NCBI GenBank assembly: GCA_033807775.1
Contig: CM066313.1
Span: 58,749,984-58,813,983 of the forward strand
DNA: 64,000 nt
Origin: Saussurea involucrata
Taxonomy: Eukaryota > Streptophyta > Magnoliopsida > Asterales > Asteraceae
Direction: 5' to 3'
Shown: in pieces, positions 43,052-54,043 of the stretch
Layout: each line of letters starts with the position of its first letter
Position numbering within the stretch: position 1 is the first letter of the stretch
Translations under genes and position numbers: made by a program
The notes under the pieces: generated by a model
Databases searched by the model: none
The model's input: only the letters and a program-made list of their open reading frames with translations
What the model was told of the DNA's origin: nothing

Positions 43052-46000
43052 TTCCTTTTAGGTACCCATCTCATAATGGGTCCTTTCTTGTTAGGTTTTG
43101 GTGGTGCGTCAGAGGTTTTTCTTTGTGTGTTCGGAGTGGTCGTGGAATTTTTCTTTTGAACAGAACGACTCAGAACACAATGAGGACCATTAAGATGATT
43201 TTGTAATTTCAATAACAGTTGAATACAATTGCAGTTGATGGAGCATGACTGATGCACATTGTTTTTATTCAAAAACTGTTTGATTGGAGCTTGATTCTGA
43301 GAATTTTTTGAATCAGACGCTTTTACAAACAATCTGTCCTGGTTTTGCTTCTTAAAATTGTTACTCTTAGGAATAGACTCTTTTGACATGAAATTCTTGG
43401 AAATGGATTCATCTGAACGAAAAGAATTTCTTCCTTGATTTACACCGGAATTCGGAACAGACTTAGCTATCCACTTTCCCTTCTGTTCTGGTGTGAATCT
43501 TACAGGTTTGAAAGCAAGAGGAACATTTGAGTTTACAAAGACACTTTTGTTTTTCTCTCTCTTCTCTACGTCTACTGCATTAGAAGCAAGAATCTTGAAA
43601 TATTTGTTGTTAGAGCTTGTTACCGGTATAAATCTTGACTGTTTCTTAAAGAAAGAAACGTCCTCTTTTAGATCCGGAGATCCTACAGGTAGTTGCTTTA
43701 ACTTGTGTAAGATGTTCTTCTGACCACAGAAGATCTGTTCATCTACCTCGGGGTCAGAGTCACAATTAGAGGCTAGAAAGTCTCTAGTGGCTCTGTTGGA
43801 GGAATTTGATTCAATGGGTGTGACAGGGATATTTGTTTTAACAGATCTGAACTTTCTCAACTTTGGCTTTAAAGAATCAGAGATAGGATTTTCTTCAATA
43901 ACTTTCAACAAGTCTTCTTCAAAAGATGTTCTTACAGATTCAGAGGTAGGAGAGAAAACTGGTGCTTCTGGATTAAGTTTGCTCTGTGGCATTTTAATAG
44001 AGGACTTTGTCTCAGAAGAAGCAGACTTCTGTCCTTTGAAAGAATTGAAGTTGAAAATCTCTTTAGTATCCAGGTCCTTGACAGAATTAGGAACTATGAT
44101 TTTAGCTTTTCCTTGATCAAGAATAAACTCGGAGGATGGTTTCAAAACCTTTTCATGATCAAAGGAATCATAGCTAACGTTCCTAAAGTTGAGATTTCTT
44201 GGTTTTGAGAAAGCATCTGACGTTTTGGTTCTTTTGAAAACAGCATTACCAGATATCACGTCCTCTTGGATTTTCCCAATACAAAAGGCGGAGGACAGAG
44301 ATGTCTTCTTCCTTTCGTTGTAGGGAGTAAGGTCAGAGAAACCAAGACCTTGCGTATCCATCTGTGAATTTATCTTGATGTGCACATCTTGTGCATCTTG
44401 GTACTTTTTAATCTGAATTTCTTTTCTTTGTAGGGATTGATGAAGTATTTCCCTTTCTCTTTGAAAATAATCAGTCATGGCAACAGAGTTAAGTCTCCCT
44501 GTTTCAGATTGTTTCAACTTTTCAGACTTCTGTTTTAAATCATTTTCATAAGCTTTGATCTTTTCAGAAAACAGACTTTCCTTCTTCTTTTGTAAGATTT
44601 CTAACTCAGATTTTTCTTTGAATATTTCGTCCTTTTCTTTTTCCAAGAGTCTTTTCTCTCTTGTAAAAAGATAGGTCCTTCTGAGCTAGTTTTCTTAGTT
44701 CCTTTTCTTCAGAAAGTTTTTGTTTTAGAAGTTGAAATTCCTCATTCAACATGGAAACATGCATTTCTAATTCTGAGTCAGATTTAGATTCAGATGAGCA
44801 TACCTTGGCACTGGGTCTGGTGGTCTCCAGCGCTCTGTCGTCAGATTCTGTCGTGGTAAGAGCAAATGCATGAGCCAGATCTTCTTCTTCTGTTGTTCCC
44901 TTTGTTATCTCTGGTTCTCCAGTCATCCAGTCAACAGTTTCTTCTAAACTTTCATCATCCACAGCGACTCCATAGAAGTTGGCTTGTTCTGGTTCATCAT
45001 CAGAAGATGAGTCAGAGACCCAATTTTCCATTTCAGCAACATAACTTCTTTCTCTGTAATTGTACTTGTATTTGTTTTTGTAGTAGTCCTGGTCTTTTAC
45101 AAGTTTTCCTCTACAATTAACAGAGAAGTGTCCAGGTTTGCCGCATCTGAAGCAGCGTCCATCATTTTGATTGATGGGTTGGGCAACATCGGCCTTCTGT
45201 TGTGCTGGTGGATTTTCTCTTCTTTGTGGAGGTTTCCCTATTTCTGTGGTAACTCTGTTGGAACTTTGCTCTGGTGCTGTATATCCTCTTCTGTCTTCCC
45301 TTCTTTCTCTCTCATATCTGCCTCTTCTGTCGAACTTAATGCCAAATCTCTTGTTAAATTGCTGAGTTATTAAAGCAAGAGATTGGGCAAAGGCTTGAAT
45401 GTCATCATCCTCTGATGAGCTCTCATCTGTTTCACTTTCTGCAATCAAAATTTTCTTTCCTTTCTTCTTATCAGACTTTTCTTTCTTTTTCTCTTTGCTT
45501 GAACTCTCTCTGTTGGACCTTTCAGATGTGGTTTTCTTAGAATCAGAAACTAAGGCGATTGGACCAGCACTGATGGATTTGCCTTTTTGCTTGACAACCT
45601 CCTTTTCTTGTGCGGCCAGAGTGCCATACACATCCGTTAAAGACCATACGTCTAAGTCCTGGTTAGCTTGTAAAGACATGGACAGATTTAACCATTCATC
45701 ATTCAAACTTTTCAAAAACAGAACATTGTTATCTTCCTTCGACCTAACAACCCCAAAATTGTTGCATTTATTGATCAACACATTAAATCTGTTGTAGGTT
45801 TGCTGTAAGGTTTCCTCAGGAAGTGCCTTGAAATCGTTGTATTCATTTATACATTGGGTCCTTCTGTTCTTTTGGGTCTTGATACCACCCTCAAGTGGTT
45901 AAGAAGTTGATCCCAGATTTCCTTAGCAGTAACACATGAATCTAGTTCTTGAAATATTTCGTTTGGAATGGCCATAATCAGTAGTCTAACTGCTTTAAGA

Positions 46001-46278
46001 TCATTTTCCATTTTTAGATTTTCCTCATTAGTAAAACCTGTGGTTTTAACCTCATAATGAGCTGGAATCTCAGCAGTAGTTCCTGTTGCGGGTACACGAG
46101 GAACAAAAACCATGGGTTGGAATGGTCCATCCGTGACAGATCGCATGAGGTCTTTATCCATACCATCGAAAAAATTAACCATCCTGATTTTCCACTGAGG
46201 ATAGTCATCTCTCAGAAGAGTAGGAGGTTTTGTTAAAGAGCCAGCAGTATAGATAGCATTTATACCGTTGTTAGCCAT
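43048..46278 (-). pseudogene. Element F gag with CCHC zinc knuckle
   Basis: ATG at 46276-46278 gives MANNGINAIYTAG then KPPTLLRDDYPQWKIRM, the copia gag start. The core follows, with LDVWSLTDVYGTLAAQE. A knuckle CFRCGKPGHFSVNC is at 45113-45154, then an acidic stretch, a coiled coil, and a long basic tail with a cysteine/histidine cluster ending RWVPKRN at 43048. Two frameshifts, near 45800-45880 and near 44640, split it into three frames. At about 1070 codons it is much longer than classic copia gags, as in Sireviruses. It would form the particle and bind RNA. Confidence 0.9.
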
Positions 46279-46550
46279 TTTTGAAAGAAAAACAGAGTAC
46301 AGTTTGTTGCAAAACAGATTTCGACTAGAAACAGAGTTTCAAACAGTAACCAATGGAACAGTAACTTTTGAGAAGATTTTAAGCTAAGCTAGAAAGCTTT
46401 AAACACAGTTATATGAGCTATGAAGACTTTTCTGGACTAGAAAGCAGTAAAAACAGAGTATACAATGAAGCTTTTAAGGACACACAGACACAATCAACAA
46501 CAGTGAATCAACCTTGGTAGATTGGATCGTTTGGCTTAAGAAAACCAAAG
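46279..46550 (-). other. Element F leader
   Basis: About 270 bp of noncoding leader between the primer site and gag. AAACAGAGT-like words recur. I see no gene. Confidence 0.75.
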
Positions 46551-46566
46551 AAGCTCTGATACCAAT
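46551..46566 (-). other. Element F primer-binding site (initiator-Met tRNA)
   Basis: The minus strand reads ATTGGTATCAGAGCTT directly beside the right LTR. Confidence 0.92.
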
Positions 46567-47289
46567 TGTTGGTTCCCAGATTCACGTTGTATCACGATAA
46601 TGGTAAATAACTAGACAGCGGAAGCATTTTAAGCAATGCCATTAAAGTGAGTGATTGTGTAAAAGATAACTGAACTGTGAAGATCAAAATACAGAACAGT
46701 AAAATGATAATGAAATCAAATAAAGAACGCTGCCCGTATATTGATAAAATGAATCACTCCAAGAACATGTTCAAGAGAGTGTTCGGAAATCTCACAGAAC
46801 AGTATCGTACGAAGTAGTGCTATGGAAATACTGTAGTGCGTGCTTTTACAAATGTGGAAAACTATTCTTCCAAAAAGCTTACAATTGTTGTTCCACTACT
46901 TCGCTATTTATAGACCTGATAAAGTGTAGACAGTGTACTATCGTACCCTTGAATGACACGTGGAAAGTGTGTCTCCAATCTTTAGGGCATACGTGGAAAT
47001 TGTGGACACGTGTCTGACACTTAATATTTCCTGCGAGACTTAGACTGACAGAGGTCTTTTACTTCACAGAGCTCTGTCGCAAGAGCTCTGTTGGTCTTCT
47101 GTTGAAATACTTGTTCTCTTGTTGGAATCCTTCGACAGAGCTCTGATGAGCTCTGTTTGGATCTGTCAGAGCTCTGTTGAGCTCTGTTGGTCTTTGATGA
47201 ATATCTTCCAGGTCTTTTGTCTGATCTCTGTTGGTCTTCTGACTCGAACTATTTTCAATACTTTTACATCAGATGCTTCGGGACTAACA
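46567..47289 (-). repeat. Element F right LTR (5' LTR in sense)
   Basis: The complete 723-bp LTR runs TGTTGGTTCCC...GGGACTAACA. It contains the GAGCTC cluster (47067-47186), G-boxes and TATAAATA as in the left copy. AATAT at 47290-47294 is the probable target duplication. Its partner is lost on the left. Confidence 0.94.
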
Positions 47290-48235
47290 AATATATGAAA
47301 CAAGCATCTGTTGTGAGATACTTGAGTGGCTAGGTGGGGTGACACGAGTTATCGACACTGGGTCCATGTCTGTTTCAATATTCATCTCCAAAGAACAAGA
47401 ATGAATAGATTGTGTGGTTACCCGGATAACTGACTCGGTTTGGTAAGGATCAATAATTATTTTAAGTCCTGTCACAGCCTCACCATATTCTTTTCACTCC
47501 AAACTCATCTATCAATCTAGACCCCTCACCGTTGTCTATAAGGGATGTGTTTCTTGGGTAGGTCCTTCCGTATCTGGATAGACCATAGAAACAATGCAAG
47601 TCCTAACACTCCTTTCATGCAACGAGTAGAACAGGTTAGTAGACAGTGAAGTACGAGTTCTAAACTAAAATGTTTAGAAGTCGAGCTTTTAAGAACGAGT
47701 CCTGATCTGAGATGATCAGAAGTCGTTAAAATGAATTCCGAGTTCTGATCTGAGGTGATCAGAAGTCATAGTTGAAATACCAGGATTTCAAGAAACAAAA
47801 TCAAATGCTAAACAGAATGACTCAGTAAGCACAATATTTGCAATGAATGAGACAACAATCAGAAAATTTAATTGTGAAGAACAAGTCACAATTAACATAT
47901 CAGAAAAGAATTGAATCATTTACAAGAAATAGCAAACTTGGAAAACAACTAGGAATTCGAACGTGTGTATTTCCATCGAAAAATCAACGAATATGTGAGA
48001 CATGGAAATAACTAAGTCAAGAAAAGTGACACGTGGCAATCATGGAATTTAAAATTGGAGAATAACAAACACAAGTAAGTTATCCAGAATGAATTACCAC
48101 GGTCTTTGAATTCAGTTGAAGTTCACTTACCTTTCATAGAATAGTACTGCCCCTCAAATGTGGCATAACCTTCGAATGCATTCATGTGAAAAGAATGTTA
48201 TGATCTAAGCGCACATGACGTTCCTGCAAAATAAA
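47290..48235 (-). other. Element G 3' noncoding region, right part
   Basis: It matches 4950-5858 of element C. It carries three hairpin units at 47654-47768. A 63-codon ORF at 47284-47475 matches the ORF at 4938-5168 in C but starts in F's LTR and lacks the original start region. I do not call it a gene. Confidence 0.8.
47654..47768. repeat. Three hairpin repeats in element G
   Basis: Units at 47654-47683, 47696-47725 and 47739-47768 each form a stem of about 12 bp with one mismatch and a 6-nt loop. Core stems are CTAAAC/GTTTAG in the first and CTGATC/GATCAG in the other two. Together with C's CTGAAC/GTTCAG they show paired changes. Confidence 0.82.
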
Positions 48236-49201
48236 TTAGAAGGATTTTGGTATCCATCTTTTGATGGATCCTTGTTGGTTAGATGCCCTATGAGAATCTG
48301 GGATACTATAAGTACCATACCAATACTTAGCACGGTCTTTATTCACAAACTCACTTGTTCCACAATAAGAACAACACAACTTCTGTGTAGATAAGCTGAT
48401 AAGCTTATTAACAGAGTAAGCACGATCAGTTTTCACAAAAGGTTTAGCGTGAAAGGCTTTGTTGTTCTTGTCATTCTTAACAGAGACGAATGACTTTGGA
48501 GTAGGAGCGGATCCTTTAACTCTCCAAACCATGTTTACTTTCTTGAAAAATTGATTATCTGATTTGTCAATAATAGGGTCATAAACCAGATTAGAGGTAC
48601 GGATCCGATCCTTTGAAGAGCTATTTGATCTAATGCCGGTCTTTGAAGAAACGTTTTTGTGGATAAAACTTGAAGCAGTCTTAGAAAAGCAAACTGAATT
48701 AGCTAAATCACCGTAAAGAGACTGATTAATAGTATCTCGACTAGCAAGATTGGGTGATTTAACATCAGAGTTTTTGGCTTCAAGTTCCTTGTCATTGTTA
48801 AGCAAAACATTTTTCTTCTCAAACATTAGATCTAGCTTCTTTTGGAGATCAGATTTTAGCCTCTTCTCTATCATAATGTCAGTTGACAAAACATATAATT
48901 TCTTTGTAAGCTTAGAAATCTCAGTCTGAAAAATCTTTCTTTCGAATGCAAAATCATCTTTCAAACTTTTTGCTCTAAAATCTTCAACCTTTTTCTTCTC
49001 AGTCTCTTTGCTTAGAATGTCTAATTCTTTCTCCAAATCGGATATTTTCAAAGAAAGTTCTCCATTCTTTTTAGTAAAAGATTTGCGTTCAGTTTCAAAC
49101 AAGGTTCTAAATGACGTGAGGGGTGGCGTGATGGCGAGGTCAAGCCTTAAGCCTTACATGTTACGGCGAGGCCACAGCGTTTTTCAAGGCGTGCCTTAAG
49201 G

Positions 49202-49205
<4 letters not shown>

Positions 49206-49252
<47 letters not shown>
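49206..49252. repeat. TA microsatellite in MITE
   Basis: About 22 TA units followed by ACACACA. The YIYIYI ORFs over it are artefacts. Confidence 0.93.
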
Positions 49253-49258
<6 letters not shown>

Positions 49259-49607
49259 TAGATACACACTTGTGTGCTATTGTATAGAATAACAACGTAG
49301 AACAAAACAAATTCATGTAAAGTAATAAAAAAAGGCAATTGATACGAAATCTATAAAGCTTATGGAAAATTATATTAAGAGTGTAAAATCGGGAGTAATT
49401 TCTTGAATCTCTACTCACTACCTTCTTCAATTTTCCAAGAATTCACGTTCGACTCTTCGTGTACGAGAAAGAAAGTAAGTATTTACCAATTTTGGGTTTT
49501 TAGTTTCAAGTTTCCTTTAAATGTGTATTTAAGTCTTAGGTTGCATAAACAATTATCATTTGTTTATATATTAAAAATAATCTCACACCTTACAAAATGT
49601 TGTGTCG

Positions 49608-49660
49608 TAACGCGTTGTAACGCATCGTAACGCTCCATAACGTGCCATAACGCGTTACAA
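49608..49660. repeat. 10-bp-period TAACG array in MITE
   Basis: TAACG occurs at 49608, 49618, 49628, 49638 and 49648, exactly 10 bp apart, with CG-rich variable bases between. Such subterminal arrays often bind transposase in plant DNA transposons. That role here is an inference. Confidence 0.8.
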
Positions 49661-50879
49661 TGCAAGCCAACCCTTAAGGTGGAGCCACAGGGGTTAACGT
49701 GGCGACGACCCCAAGCCTTGACGCCATAGCGCGCCATAACGAGTTATTTAGAACCATGGTTTCAAACTTCTCTCTTTCTAAAATCAGAATTTTTTCAAAG
49801 TCGGAGATTTGTGTTGAAAGATTTAGACATATAAGCTCAAGACTCTTCTTCTCTTCAAGAGATTTCTTTGAAGAATCATATTGCTTTTGTATAAGCATTT
49901 GCCTTTCCTTTGTAAAACTTTCTTTCTCCTTTTCAAAAATCTTTTCAAGAGTAGTTAGTTACTTTTAAGCTCAAGGTTTTCACAGTTCAAGAGCTTACCT
50001 TTCTCTTCAAGTGCCTTTATCTCATCTTGTGATGGCAAATCAGAGATCTTCCTTTTCAGCTTAGTGTTCTCAGTTTCTAAGATTGTTGCCTTTTCTTCAG
50101 ATTTAGCCAGCTTCTCAAAACTATTCCAGATTTGAGATTTCAGTTCCTTCAGTTCTTTGATGTACTTGCTGATCAATTCATCTGCTTGCTTGATATTCTT
50201 TTCATATCGTCTTTCTTGCTTTTTCTCTTCAAGTGCCTTCATGTCGTCTTGCGATGACAATTCAACAATCTTCCTTTTCAGCTCAGTGTTTTCAGATTCT
50301 AAGATCGTTGCCTTTTCTTCAGATTTAGCAAGCTTCTCAGACCTTTCAATTGTTTGCAATTTCAGTTCCTTCAGTTCTTTGAAGTACTTTATGCAGCCTT
50401 CCTGTGATAGCTTGAGATTCACTTTATATAATTTTTCACTTTCGATACAATCCCGATTGAAGCAATACCTCGACATTGTTACCTGTGTTACTTTGAAGAA
50501 TCAAAAATTAATGCCGAAGAAAAATCAAAAATTAAATCAGAAAAACAAATTTATAAAATAAATTCGTTTTAAAATCTAAAATATGATTATTGACTTTAAA
50601 CGAACAGAGTCAAGCTTCGAGAATGAAACCTGCAAGAAAACAAACGGTTAGATCGATAATTGTGAAATAAGTCACACAAAATGATAACCGTCGAAAATAA
50701 GCTCAAATTGTCGCAAAAAGTCTCAAACTGTCACTAAAAATCTCAAATTAACGGTGAAAATTCCACAAAACGTCACAAAGAATCGCAAACCGATCGTTAA
50801 AACTTTGCAACTTGCCGTTAAAATTCTCAATCACAGGACGTGCGGTAATTCGGGTACCGATCAGAACTTACCAATCAAA

Positions 50880-51045
50880 ACTTACCGGGTGATTGAGATT
50901 CTCGCATAAAAGACAACTTACAGGATGAACTTTCCGGATAAAGCTTGTTTACCGGATGGAGATGGTTTACCGGACACAACCTTACCAGATGAAAATTAAA
51001 GTGAACTTACCGGATGAAATTTATTTATGACTTACCGGAAAAGAA
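50880..51045. repeat. Array of TTACCGGATGA-like words in G leader
   Basis: About eight variants of CTTACCGGATGA occur, partly degenerate (CTTACAGGATG, CTTACCAGATG). It corresponds to 17040-17310 in C. Confidence 0.78.
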
Positions 51046-51259
51046 AAAAGAAACACAACTATTACTCATCATCAACAAAAATATGTATATATGAGATGCA
51101 TGAAAAGAGAGTTGTACCACACCAACACGTTGGATAAATTGCAAATTAGATTGGTCTACAAAGTAGGCTATAATTAATGCATATCTGTCAACAAGGTTAC
51201 GTGGAACACCAATTTGCATACACAAAGTCTTTTGTTTGCCTTTGATGACCCAGTCTGCA

Positions 51260-51610
51260 AGAACTTATCCGGATGTCCCACGTGTCCGGGAAAATTGATT
51301 TTTGTATCCGTAGACTTTGTCTTTGTCCAGAAAGATGGTGTTATCCGGAGACTTTGTCTTTGTAAGCAATTTTACCGGAAAGCTAGAATTGTCCGGTCAA
51401 AGTTATCCGGGAACTTTGTTTCATCCGGTAACCCAAAACAAATTCATCCGGAAAGTGGATTCTTCCGGTAAGTGACCAAAAATTATCCGGACACTTTATT
51501 TTACCCGGGAAAAAATTGTGCTATCCGGGTAAATTAAAGTTTTGTCCGATAAGTGGTGAGAAATAGGAAACTTACCCGAAAACTATGAGGAACTTCCGGA
51601 CACTGCGGCT
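51260..51610. repeat. Inverted array of TTATCCGG-like words in G leader
   Basis: About fifteen variants such as TTATCCGGATG, TCATCCGGTAA and CTATCCGGGTA occur at about 20-25 bp spacing. It corresponds to 17450-17670 in C, and is longer here. Confidence 0.78.
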
Positions 51611-52176
51611 GGTTGAGAAATTCGGATCAGGGATCGATAGGGTTGCTTGATTTCACTCCTGTAGGGTTAGATTTTAACCAAAAACACAAATACAAACATA
51701 CCCAAATCGATTTCTAAGCAAAATATATCATATTTTACAATAATCACCACAAAAAGTTAAGAACACCAAAACCTCAATAATTGATTTTTAAATTGAAAAA
51801 TTAATACCTTTGAGAATCGATATAAACGCAAATAAACACCAGATTAAGAACGATTAAACAATCGAGAATTAACAAACGAGTTATCAAATCAACGAACGAA
51901 CTTTGCAAACCCGATTGATGATCGATTTACCCACAAAATTACTGCGCTATTTCGAAAACAAAACAGATGTCTTATGGACTTCAAACAATTAATCCCACCG
52001 TTCAGAATGTACACCAAGATGTCGTGAAGCTACTGACAAAACACCGCGACGATCCGACGGTTCAAACTCCGGGAATAGGCAAAACGGATCGCTGCGTTTT
52101 CCAGAAAATTCAATACGAGTTTTATGCTTTTTCTCGCTTTCGTTCGATTTCTGCTATATCTTCAAATCACCGATTC

Positions 52177-52191
52177 TGATCTGATACCACT
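52177..52191 (-). other. Element G primer-binding site (initiator-Met tRNA)
   Basis: The minus strand reads AAGTGGTATCAGATC beside the right LTR. The left copy reads TGGTATCAGAGCAG, so this one has one change from the tRNA complement. Confidence 0.88.
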
Positions 52192-52527
52192 TGTGAGTCC
52201 CAGTTTGATCAGGTAACAACGAATAAACAACGAAACGATTAATCTTATTGAATGATTCAAGATAGTTACAAGTATTGGAATGATATTCTCAACTATCTCT
52301 CTCTCAACTATTAAGCTCTCCAACTATTGTGATTAACCTTCTAACCTAATTCTAAAGGAAACAATCCTTATATACTTAGGCCTTAGACAAACAAGGCCCA
52401 AGCCCATTAGGCTAAAGTAAGCCCAATTAACACAATTAAGGCTTTTACAATAACTAATTAAACTAATTAAGTTCTATATAATTCTTTATATATGTTTCTA
52501 TTATGTAGGACATTTAAGGTCCTAACA
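52192..52527 (-). repeat. Element G right LTR (5' LTR in sense)
   Basis: The 336-bp repeat TGTGAGTCCC...GGTCCTAACA pairs with 32228-32563. D's integrase/reverse transcriptase linker resumes at 52528, so the expected duplication is GGAAG. No matching copy is seen at the left join, consistent with deletion there. Confidence 0.93.
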
Positions 52528-54019
52528 GGAAGAGGGTGAAGTATTCGAGGGACTAGTTAAAGATATACCTTGTGATGTATGGTCTGCAGAGGATGTGTCT
52601 CCAGAGGCTCTGTGACTGTTGACAGAGGGACCATCTTCGTCGTTGAACATGTCTTCAAATAACAGATTTAACTCTGTTTGTCGTGATGTTGAGACGCCAG
52701 AGGCTTCATTGCTTAGCCCGAGTTCTGAACTGATTTGTTCAAAAGTCTTTTGGAATGAATCATCAAAAGAGACATTAATGCTTTCCACAATGGTTCTAGT
52801 TCTTAGAACGTAGATTCTGTAAGCTTTGGAAGTGGTAGAGTATCCAATGATTTTCCCTTCATCTTCCTTTCTATCAAACTTCCCAAGGTGTTCTCTGTCG
52901 TTTAAGACAAAGCACCTACATCCAAACACATGAAAGAACTTGATGTTTGGTTTCCTTTGGTTCATCAAATGATAAGGTGTATTTATGTGCCTCTTCACTT
53001 TGTTGATCGATTTTGAGTGAAGCAAGCAGTTGAGATAGCTTCTGCCCAAAAAAATTTGGTAATCCAGATGTCGTTAGCATGGTTCTTGCAGCCTCCACCA
53101 ACGTGCGATTTTTACATTCGACCACGCCATTTTGTTGTGGAGTTCTTGTGGCAGAGAAGTTCTGTGAGATGCCTTCCTCTGTAAGGTATGTTTCAATGAC
53201 AAAGTTTCTAAATTCTGTACCATTGTCACTTCTCAGCTTCTGCACCCTTCACTGATAAAAGACTTGGATTCTTTTCATTAGACTAATCAAGATGTTTGGG
53301 ACATCTGATTTCTTTCGGACAAACTCTACCCAGGTATATCTTGAGTATTCATCATCTAAAGCAAGCATATGCTTTTTGCCACCAAGGCTCTGTGTAGCAA
53401 TTGGACTGCAGAGGTCAACATGAAGCATGTAAAGAGGCCTTGTGCAAGTCACATCTGACTTACCTTTGTGGGAAGCTCTTTTGAGTTTTCCCATTTCGCA
53501 AGCAGAGCAGAGATGATCTCTGTTGAATTTAACATTTGGCAAACCTCTTACCAGATCAAGCTTTACAAGTTTATCAAGGGTGTGAAATTTTAGATGACAT
53601 AACTTGTTGTGTCATAACCATGCTTCTTCATTCTTGCTTGAAACAAGACAGAGCTTGTCACTTTGGCTTTTGGCCTTGAAGTTCATGAAATACAAGTCAC
53701 CTCTTCTTTCAGCTCTCAGAAGTTCTAAGTCTGTGTCTTCTCCCAGTAGAGAGCAATAGGTCCTTTTGAACTTTACATCGAAACCTGTGTCACAGAGTTG
53801 GCTTACACTTAGCAAGTTGTGTTTGAGGCCATTCACATATGCAACTTTGCACACAATTACATCTTCCTTTTTGATGACTCCATAGCCTCTTATGTACCCC
53901 TTCTTGTTGTCAACAAAGGTTACTGACCCTCCTCCAAGTTTTTCTTTATACGAGGATAGTAGACCTCTGTCGCCAGTGATATACCTAAAGCACCCGGAGT
54001 CTAGGTACTAGATAGGCAC
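52528..54019 (-). pseudogene. Element D pol, protease and integrase half
   Basis: Read leftward. Protease YLDSGCFRYITG is near 53970-54007, with TAG at 54008-54010 where W normally precedes YLDSG. The pre-integrase segment is cut by TGA at 53612-53614 (the Trp of the LWH block). Integrase has CSACEMGKLKR, LHVDLCSP, RSDNGTEFRN and QNGVVECKNRT, with TGA near 53247 and a frameshift near 53050. The C-terminal integrase part (FGCRCFVLNDREHLGKFD) runs to 52528, where G interrupts the acidic linker after SPSNTSPSS. Some linker residues appear lost at the G insertion. Confidence 0.9.
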
Positions 54020-54028
54020 ATGATGCTT

Positions 54029-54043
54029 CTGCAACACAATTAG
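54029..54043 (-). promoter_or_regulatory. 3' splice-like signal at gag/pol boundary of D
   Basis: The minus strand reads CTAATTGTGTTGCAG just upstream of protease, overlapping the gag stop, as in A, F, G and C. Confidence 0.42.

Larger units (their letters stand above)
34144..47289 (-). mobile_element. Element F: Sirevirus-like Ty1/copia retrotransposon
   Basis: The minus-strand order from the right is LTR (46567-47289), primer site, gag, protease, integrase, reverse transcriptase, RNase H, spacer, ORF3, polypurine tract, LTR (34144-34794). The left LTR lacks about the first 74 bp of the plus-strand order. Sequence to its right (47290 onward) is G's 3' noncoding region, so F inserted in G. 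Shared LTR bases differ at about nine of 650 positions by eye. It is the most complete copia copy here but has several stops and frameshifts. Confidence 0.93.
49101..49758. mobile_element. 658-bp MITE, probably Mutator-like
   Basis: GTTTCAAAC occurs on both sides (49092-49100, 49759-49767), and element C lacks the insert at this site, so this is a 9-bp target duplication. Near-terminal inverted repeats GGTTCTAAAT (49103-49112) and ATTTAGAACC (49746-49755) are perfect over 10 bp. It contains a TA microsatellite and a 10-bp-period TAACG array. No transposase is encoded. The 9-bp duplication favours Mutator-like elements, but the short terminal repeat leaves the superfamily uncertain. Confidence 0.8.
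48236..50476 (-). pseudogene. Element G gag-like coiled-coil protein, split by a MITE
   Basis: It starts MSRYCFNRDC at 50476. Two to three heptad-rich blocks (KLAKSEEKATILE) follow, with a frameshift near 49950, then a frame to 49768 where the MITE (49101-49758) breaks it. The C-terminal half (48236-49100) has coiled coil, basic region, a CCSYCGTSEFVNKD segment and the full family ending RWIPKSF with TAA at 48236-48238. The MITE duplicates nine bases, so the original frame ran through GTTTCAAAC. Compared with C it has an extra coiled-coil block. A gag-derived role is inferred from the shared ending and position. No pol follows. Confidence 0.75.
50477..52176 (-). other. Element G leader
   Basis: About 1.7 kb noncoding. 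Near 50690-50830 are repeats of CTCAAA and GTCAC words. Then come the CCGG arrays (50880-51045 and 51260-51610) in opposite orientations, and an AT-rich stretch shared with 31743-32227. No gene is supported. Confidence 0.8.
31743..52527 (-). mobile_element. Element G: gag-only LTR element, tandem remnant, hosting F
   Basis: G is a relative of C on the minus strand. The parts in order are leader and primer site (31743-32227), LTR (32228-32563), 3' noncoding start (32564-32770), then F and an ORF3 fragment, the rest of the 3' noncoding region (47290-48235), gag-like gene (48236-50476), leader, primer site and right LTR (52192-52527). The left LTR is flanked by internal sequence on both sides, so the left copy is the remnant of a tandem pair sharing an LTR. 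The two LTRs differ at about ten of 336 positions by eye. Confidence 0.82.

Noticed and set aside
43048..46278. Host zinc-knuckle protein gene
   Set aside because: The CCHC protein lies directly upstream of copia protease between an LTR, a primer site and pol, so it is gag.
49147..49430. YIYIYI-containing ORFs
   Set aside because: They are products of the TA microsatellite within the MITE.
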